A stretch of DNA of 64,000 nt from Owenia fusiformis. Taxonomy: Eukaryota; Annelida; Polychaeta; Sabellida; Oweniidae. The stretch is taken from the NCBI GenBank assembly GCA_903813345.2, contig CAIIXF020000004.1, positions 4,793,525-4,857,524 on the forward strand, written 5' to 3'. Below are positions 57,496 to 64,000 of this stretch, one piece after another (the stretch's first letter is position 1; the number at the start of each line of letters is the position of its first letter). The notes beneath the pieces were generated by a model that was not told the DNA's origin, did no database searches, and saw only the letters and a program-made list of their open reading frames with translations. A program made the translations under genes and the position numbers.

Positions 57496-60400
57496 CACTT
57501 GGTGAAATCAATAAAATAATATATATAAAGATGTTTTATTTTCGGATATTTGTGTAAAAAGATGCGTAATAATACAGTATTTCCATTCAGTATTGTAATT
57601 ATTATATTATATTATGAAGGAAAAAAATATAATCAGCATAATATACTATATTATATAGAGATTAATATAATATAATTAGAAATAAGTGAGATCCAAATAT
57701 ATTATTTGTACATATAAACATTTACCAAATCCGATTATCTCAATAAGAAAATGTAGCAGGATGTTTTATTCCCAGTATAATATTATTTTTTAGAATTATT
57801 TGCGCCAATTTATATTTATTCTGTCTTTCTAAAATATTATTTGGTCATATTTATCAATCCAAACTGATGATTGCAGTTTATATAGAATTTTTTTCCATTC
57901 TAAAAAATATTATTTTCTAGTATTTTCCAATCTAAGCAGAATATATCAAATTATATTGTATTATTTGGGTTCTAAAAATATTATACTCGATTATTCTCGT
58001 CCAACTTGATGTACAATACATCTGGTTAATTACTTAACCAAACAAAACAAAGAATGCACAGCATGGCATGGTTAATAGGATCAACCATTCTACTGGCCTT
58101 CTCATCTCTATTACTTACACATGTCACACTTATTTTATTTTGATTGTTATATTTCCATTTGAAAAATATTTACAAATAAATGTTTAGAAGAAAGAAATTT
58201 AACTTGATTGAAATTAATGTTAACAATGGAGTAAAAGTGTGAAAAAGTCATCAATTAAAAATCAAAAAATTAACTTTCCAATGAGTTAAGCGATTCAATC
58301 CAAATTTTAACACAATGTTAATCATAGAAAGAGGGATTCTATACAATAAAACAAATATGAATAATTTAATTTGCAAATTATTATTTTTTGTGGAAATTAG
58401 AACAATCGGCTCTAGATATTAATCCATTAACTCCAACAAACGGATTAACTCTCACAAACAGATTAGTAATCAGTGAACAAAACTCATCTCATAGAAATTG
58501 AAAAAACTTAGGGATTAAAGTATTACTTATATTGCTCTGAATTCAATACATGAATGTGAATGATGAAAATCTGCATGATTTTGAAAAAATTGTTGGCCAA
58601 GGGGGGGGGGTCGTTACTCGTTAGGTACAGGCCTGTATTAAATGCGTAATGTTTTTAGCTTTTTAAACTTAATATGGCTGACAAACAATGGAGTGAAAAT
58701 GTGAGGAAATCCATTAGTTAAAAATCAACTTTCCATTGAGTCAATCAATTTAATCCAAATTTTAACACAATGTTAATCATAACATTAGGGACATTATACA
58801 ATCAAATAAATATGAAAAACTGAATTTTTGAATTATTTTTTTGTGAAACTTAGAATTGTTGGCTGTTGGAAATTAATCCATTGCCTCTAACAAACGGATT
58901 AGTATCAGTGTTAACGAAACTCATATTAAAGAAATTGAATAATTGGGGATTAAAGTTTTACTTATCATATTGCTCTGACATACATGTACCATATGCCAAT
59001 ATGTTATTTATTTACATATTTATCTACCATGCACCAATTTGCTCAAAGCATAATCATCGCTTTGTAAGATGAAATATTAAGAATAAATGTAAAATGTCCC
59101 CGCTTCTTTATTTTCATTATCAAACAACTAAACATATTGTATATGTATTTGGAAATGGAAAACAAAGAAAGGTTAATAAAACCAGCTTTAATTAAAAGAA
59201 ATGGTCCAATTGTAGTAGAAACAAATGTATTCCATCATGGACTAATCTGTTGTTTATATCCCTGGTTTATATCTCAGATATTATATGGATAACAGAAAAC
59301 ACATGAATTGTGAAATGTGAGAGAATACAAGTTTTAATTTTGTTTTAGCATGGACCACTTGTATCAGTTAATCTAATGCACGTTTCCTAATTTATTATCA
59401 GTGATTTGCCAGAAGAAATCGGAGCAACACATCCAATATATTACAGGCTCGTAATAAGTTTTAGCCCAGGGGATCAATTTTCAAAACAAACCAAGGGGTC
59501 ACAATTGATAATTTTGGCCCAAAATCACTTAATAGTGCTCAGATTGGTAAAGAATGTAGGATTTTGAAAGAATCTTGGCAAGGGGGGAAGGGGATTTACT
59601 TGAACCCAACGACCCCCCCCCCCCCCACGGACCAATACCAAATTCGTAATGTATTGATATATAGCAGTTTCGTGTCATATATGTTTTGTGTTGTTTGTGA
59701 AGTGATTAAAGGTGTTTGTGTAAGAGGGGGCTTTAAGTGTTGTTTGTTGTAAACTTAATTTGACAGAAAAACAATTGAGTTAAATTGTGAGGCAACCCAA
59801 TGGGGTAAAAATGTGAGGAAACCCACTGATTAAAAATTAACTTTCTGTTAAATGGATGCATTAAATCCAAATTTTAACACAATGTTAATTATAACATAAG
59901 GGACATTATACAATCAAATAAATATGAAAAACTAAATTTGCAATTTATTTTTCAGTTGAAATTAGAACCAACTGCTGTAGAAATTAATCCCTTAACTCTA
60001 ACAAACAGATTATTTATCAGTGTGAACAAAACTCAAATCATGGAAATTGAATAATTAGGGATTAAAGCTTGTTGCTCTGGAATGTCAATACATGTATGTG
60101 AATGGTGAAAAACTACATGATTTTGAAAGTATTGTTGGCCATGGGGAGGGGGGTCCTTGGCTAAGGGTCTGTATAAAATGCGTAATAAGTTTATTGAATA
60201 TTGAGCAGTTCCGTGTCATGACTGTTTTTCCGGTTGGCAAAGTGAATACAGGTGGTTGTTTGTACCTGTGTAAGAAGGGATCAATTTAAATGTTGTTTGC
60301 TATAAACTTAATGTGACAAGGAAACAATGGAATAAAAATGTGAGGAAAACCAATTAATTAAGAATTCAAAAATTAACTTTACAATGAATTAATTGATTGA

Positions 60401-61347
60401 ATCAAAAATTTAACACAATGTTAATCATAACAATAGGGACATTATATAATCAAATGTGTATGTAAAAACTTATTTTGCAAATTATTTTTGTGGAATTAAG
60501 AGCCATCAGCTGTAGAGATTAATCCATTAACCATAACAAATGGATTAATTACTCAGATGCGAGTAGGCAGTTACCAGTTTCGCCACCAGGTGGCTGATTC
60601 GGGGGAATTAACATGGCAGGGTATTGCAAAATTCCCTTAAACTTGAATATGCATCAGTTTTAATGGTTCACTTTTCATATTACCTTTATGTATCTAATAG
60701 TTATGCAAATTCAAATATGTCCAGTAAAAGAAAATACTATCTGCCCAACACAAGAAAATATATTTCACTTTTTGTGGTTTTACAACATGGGCTCTATGGG
60801 GAATCTCCCCGACCTAGAAGTCACATTTTCAAAGAAAATTAATTTTTCAAAGTTGATAAACACTTTTTAAAACCACATTTCTAGATGTAATTTTACATGT
60901 AGATTCCAAATATGACATCAGTTTGACTGAATTGTGAATTTTTAATGACGTAAATCAAGATTATTTCTACTCGCATCTGGGATATTCTCAGTATGAATGA
61001 AACTCATTTCATAGGAATTGAATAATTAGGGATTAATGGCTTGAAAATAACAGCGTATAATCGGTTTTTGATTGCAAATGCCAACATATTATTTGCTCCT
61101 GACAGGAATATTATTCTATATTATATGGTATTATATGTTGTTCCCTTTAAATAATACACGAATAATATTATTAAATCAAAAATAATTCTTAAAAATACGT
61201 ATTATATTTTTTTCCGCTATAATAAAAGAAATAACTGCCTATTTATTATACAGGAAAAAATATTCTCTACGATTCTCTCTTAATTCAACTTATTTAGCAG
61301 TATATTAAAAATTTTATTCTATATTATTTTAACTATTTTACCAAGTG
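57496..61347. mobile_element. 3.85-kb CACTA-like element upstream of copy F
   Basis: Ends CACTTGGTGAAAT and ATTTTACCAAGTG. ATT lies at 57493-57495 and 61348-61350, and the copy D arm shows the uninterrupted site aaagaagatttgaagtg at about 34871. A CACT terminus with a 3-bp duplication is the CACTA/EnSpm pattern. The AT-rich subterminal zones share short motifs (aataatatta, ttatatta). No transposase frame was seen, so it is probably non-autonomous. Confidence 0.7.
58200..60560 (+). repeat. Four degenerate internal repeats of the CACTA-like element
   Basis: The phrases tttaacacaatgttaatcata, attaatccattaac, aacaaacggatta and attgttggcca plus a run of G recur in order near 58300, 58770, 59870 and 60410. 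Spacing is uneven (about 450-1100 bp). Two of the G runs are followed by a similar short open stretch that is not protein-like. Confidence 0.6.
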
Positions 61348-61391
61348 ATTTGGAGTGAAAATGCATGCTCCAGCTCATTCTTAGATCAGTC

Positions 61392-61485
61392 TGACCTGTG
61401 ACGGGTATTGATATTTTTCAAACCTAGTCAGTCTGAAGTTTATACAGGGAGGAATAAACATACGCCATATATATCAACTTCTACC
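61392..61485 (+). promoter_or_regulatory. Conserved proximal promoter of P450 copy F
   Basis: Carries TGACCTGTGACGG, cagtctgaagtttatacagg, gaggaataaacatacgcc and a catatatat block, as in copy D. The CACTA-like insertion ends only about 45 bp upstream of it. Confidence 0.5.
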
Positions 61486-61777
61486 ATGTTATTTTACGTT
61501 CTTCTGGCCTGCTTTGCTCTTTTAGTGTATACTTTTATCCGAAAATACAGAAATGCGAAGACAAGGATTATCTCAAAAATCCCAGGACCTAAAGGAATAC
61601 CTATCGTAGGAAATGCACTCCAAGTTGACTTGGAAAATATTCACAAAGATTTACTAAAATGGGCTAAGGAGTATGGAGCGATCTTTAAGTTGAATTTTGC
61701 CGGGGAATTGATAGTTGTACTTAACAGCTTTGATGCCATCTACGAAGCTCTTGTCATAAAATCAGGGGATTTTGCAG
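61486..61777 (+). CDS. Cytochrome P450 copy F, exon 1 only (runs off the window)
   Basis: 292 nt, same length and phase as exon 1 of copies B and D. It encodes anchor MLFYVLLACFALLVYTFI, hinge PGPKGIPIVGNALQVDLE and LNSFDAIYEALVIKSGDFAG, and is followed by the donor GTCAGT. No lesion is seen. Exon 2 is not found in the remaining 2.2 kb, which is compatible with the 2.4-3.6 kb first introns of copies C and D. Whether the rest is intact cannot be judged. The upstream block resembles that of copy D, as expected from the C/E duplication. Confidence 0.88.
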
Positions 61778-62965
61778 GTCAGTAGACATAATAGTCCATG
61801 GTATGACTCATAGCTATTACAAATCCGTGGCACCATATCTGCATAACGACATTTGAACCGATATTTAGGGAGGGGCAAATGTCCTTATGCTTTTAAAATG
61901 CCATTTGGTAAAAAATATTAAGGCTCTCTGGTCGCATTATGTCTGTCATCACAAGAGGTCAAAAAACGTGAAACTTTTCATGCGCATTTTAGTGCATTTT
62001 ATGAGACTCAAATTGTAAATCGAAACTTATATATAATTTAAAGGATTAGGATTACATAGAAATATAATACTATTTTAACGTAAATGTCATTTTTCAATTA
62101 GTGCATTGCACTAGGGTACTTTTCAACGTTTTATTATTTAGAAAAAATGAGACAGAGCAGATGTGACCAAATTATGCGAAATATTCAGAAAATCTATAAT
62201 TAGTAACATATTAGTTTTGTACTTATAGAAACAATATATTCACGGAAATATTTCTTTCGTATTCAAGGGTCAAACAACGGATTATTGTTAATGATATTCA
62301 AAACGTAATCAAATAAAAATATAAAGGATGTATCATTTAAATAATTAATGTAATTTTGGTATTGGAATGTTTACATTTTTAAACTAGATGATTTGCATCG
62401 AGGAATAAAGAAGGCGTAGTCAAATGCGTCGCATATATCATAGTGTCACAATGCTGTGCTCCCACGATAAAATAACCATGCAATGTTGTAAGAAAGTAAA
62501 TTAAAGGTACTCATTTATATTTTATTTCATTGACTATCTATATTTTATCATCTGTGTTCACGATATGTATCGTTGTTCCAAGGTGTGACCCTATCAATCA
62601 TATCAACTCACCCATCGCGTGCAAAGTCCCGATTGGAATTGGGAGAAATCTATAGTGTTGCACACATCCAATCTTTCAGACGAGCCTCCGATATTTAAAG
62701 ACAACATCGAATCTTTCCATTCGAGTTTTAGGAACCCATACTTCACTCCAATTGTTCTCTAGAACATTCCAATTCTTTCTCACCAACTCCCATTTTTCTG
62801 GTTGACGATTTTTCTGAAACCCTTATTTTTCTCCAGACTTTTACTGGACAACCCTTTGTAAATGCTCAAAATGTAATATGATCGATATACACTTGGTTTT
62901 ACTTTGTATATAACATATCGAATTGATTTCAAAATAAAAGTCCCACCCAAACCTGGATTGGAAAA
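61778..62965. other. Intron 1 of copy F (left part visible)
   Basis: AT-rich, with no recognised repeat or P450 exon. Confidence 0.4.
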
Positions 62966-63068
62966 ATGTCCAACAATACCTCGACTAATAAAATGAAACA
63001 GTCATCTCTTAAAAGGAAACAATCTTCAAATGACACATACGATGAACCATCTCCAAAAATTCCCACAG
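62966..63068 (+). other. Exon-like piece, 34 codons, Ser/Lys-rich
   Basis: ATG frame reading MSNNTSTNKMKQSSLKRKQ and then TYDEPSPKIPTG, followed by a GTATAT donor. The basic Ser-rich composition resembles N-termini of nuclear or transposon proteins. It lies inside intron 1 of copy F on the same strand and may be the start of a nested or element gene. No partner exon was identified. Confidence 0.25.
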
Positions 63069-64000
63069 GTATATTACCTAATGAGATGTCTCCATAAATA
63101 TATTGTTATTCACTCGAGACACACAGATGTTGAAATCAAATGGTTGGAAGGTTATTAAAGACGAACTTTCTTTTTTGTGCATTCTATACAGGAAAGTCAA
63201 TGTAATTTGTGGAATACTAGTTCTGTGACTTCAGTTATAGCAAAGAGGCTTCATATTATTCACATCTTTGTGTGAGGCATTCGTTTTTGTTTTGAAAGTG
63301 CACTGTTATTGTTATTTTTAATTTTCTATGCGGAGGCCAAGTTTTTGTGAGTATATTCTTTTCAGTAAAGCCTACAGTATTTGTGATATTTTATGCGGCT
63401 GGAATATTGATTTTGTGACTTTACTCTGTACCAAAGAGGCCTTATGATCTTTGAGTTTACATGTGGGTATTCTTGTTTTAGAGTTTACTCAATTATATCA
63501 TTTTTTGATTGCATTCTTTATTGCTGCATCATTGCTGGAGTGGTATTTTTTTATTTACTCTATATTAAAAAATGCATTAACATTGCATCAAGATGCTTTG
63601 CCATGAGTTCTGGAATGAGGTTTTCGTTTGGTGAGTATATTCTATACCAATGAGGTTATATAATTTGTAACTTTTTATCAAATCAGGCATTATTCATTTG
63701 TGCACAAACTCTATGTCGCCAAAGCCATGCGAATTGCACTTTTACGAATTGTTGTTAGTGTTGTAAGATACATTTTCCTTTCACGTTGTATATTGATTTG
63801 GGATAGTTGGATTTTCTTTTCATTTGGCAATGAGATCTTAGACATTTCATTTTCTTGCTATGACGTGTCGCAAAAAGGTCGCACACGCATTGTTACACAT
63901 TTTCGCTTTTTAACACCATAGAATGTGACGTTTTTTGGAAAAAATGTACTCATATGGAAATCCTTTCGTCCTCCACATTTGCCTCTATATCTCAAAATGT
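63069..64000. other. Right edge of the window
   Basis: Repeats the loose motif tttgtgactt..actctgtaccaaagaggc near 63220, 63415 and 63640 (gtgagtatattct also recurs), suggesting a degenerate repeat of about 200 bp. No coding exon was recognised. Confidence 0.35.

Overview
The window is animal nuclear DNA, AT-rich, with spliceosomal introns, and looks like an invertebrate. Its backbone is a same-strand tandem array of one cytochrome P450 family (CYP2-clan type). The six-exon layout recurs almost to the base: exons of 292, 263, 213, 390, 122 and 211 nt in the one complete copy. The repeat content (Tc1/mariner-type MITEs with TA flanks, a tRNA-Leu-primed LTR element, many foldback elements with 5-bp target duplications) fits a marine invertebrate, possibly a deuterostome. 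The species cannot be fixed from the sequence.

The array, left to right: copy A (exons 2-6, 488-9159; exon 1 is off the window; nonsense codon in exon 4); copy B (9884-15934; the only complete, uninterrupted copy, 496 aa); copy C (25690-32666; 2-nt frameshift in exon 1, other exons clean); copy D (35011-50569; exon 4 split by a 2.5-kb transposon); copy E (53049-56435; a truncated, multiply damaged duplicate of C exons 2-6); copy F (exon 1 only, 61486-61777, running off the right edge). Every copy keeps the heme Cys loop, ExxR and PERW wherever those exons are present. All copies share two unusual positions: the acidic residue of the I-helix is Thr or Ser, and the C-helix Trp is Ile or Val.

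The rest is a dense nest of mobile DNA. Between B and C lies an LTR retrotransposon (18369-25196, 4-bp TSD ATAT) with a tRNA-Leu-type primer site and a gag ORF but no pol. Its 5' LTR is 3.2 kb and holds a TATA box and a large GTTGCACC-rich tandem array; its 3' LTR is only 472 bp. Introns of A, C and D hold long inverted-repeat elements, including two with CAC-N-RTG termini and 5-bp TSDs, the signature of Transib/RAG-like transposons. One of these broke exon 4 of copy D.

Copies C and E, with their downstream DNA up to exon 1 of D and of F, are a segmental duplication. Comparing the two arms gives empty sites for four insertions (two in each arm), so duplication and transposition can be ordered. 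Between these features are AT-rich intron and intergenic stretches in which nothing recognisable was seen.
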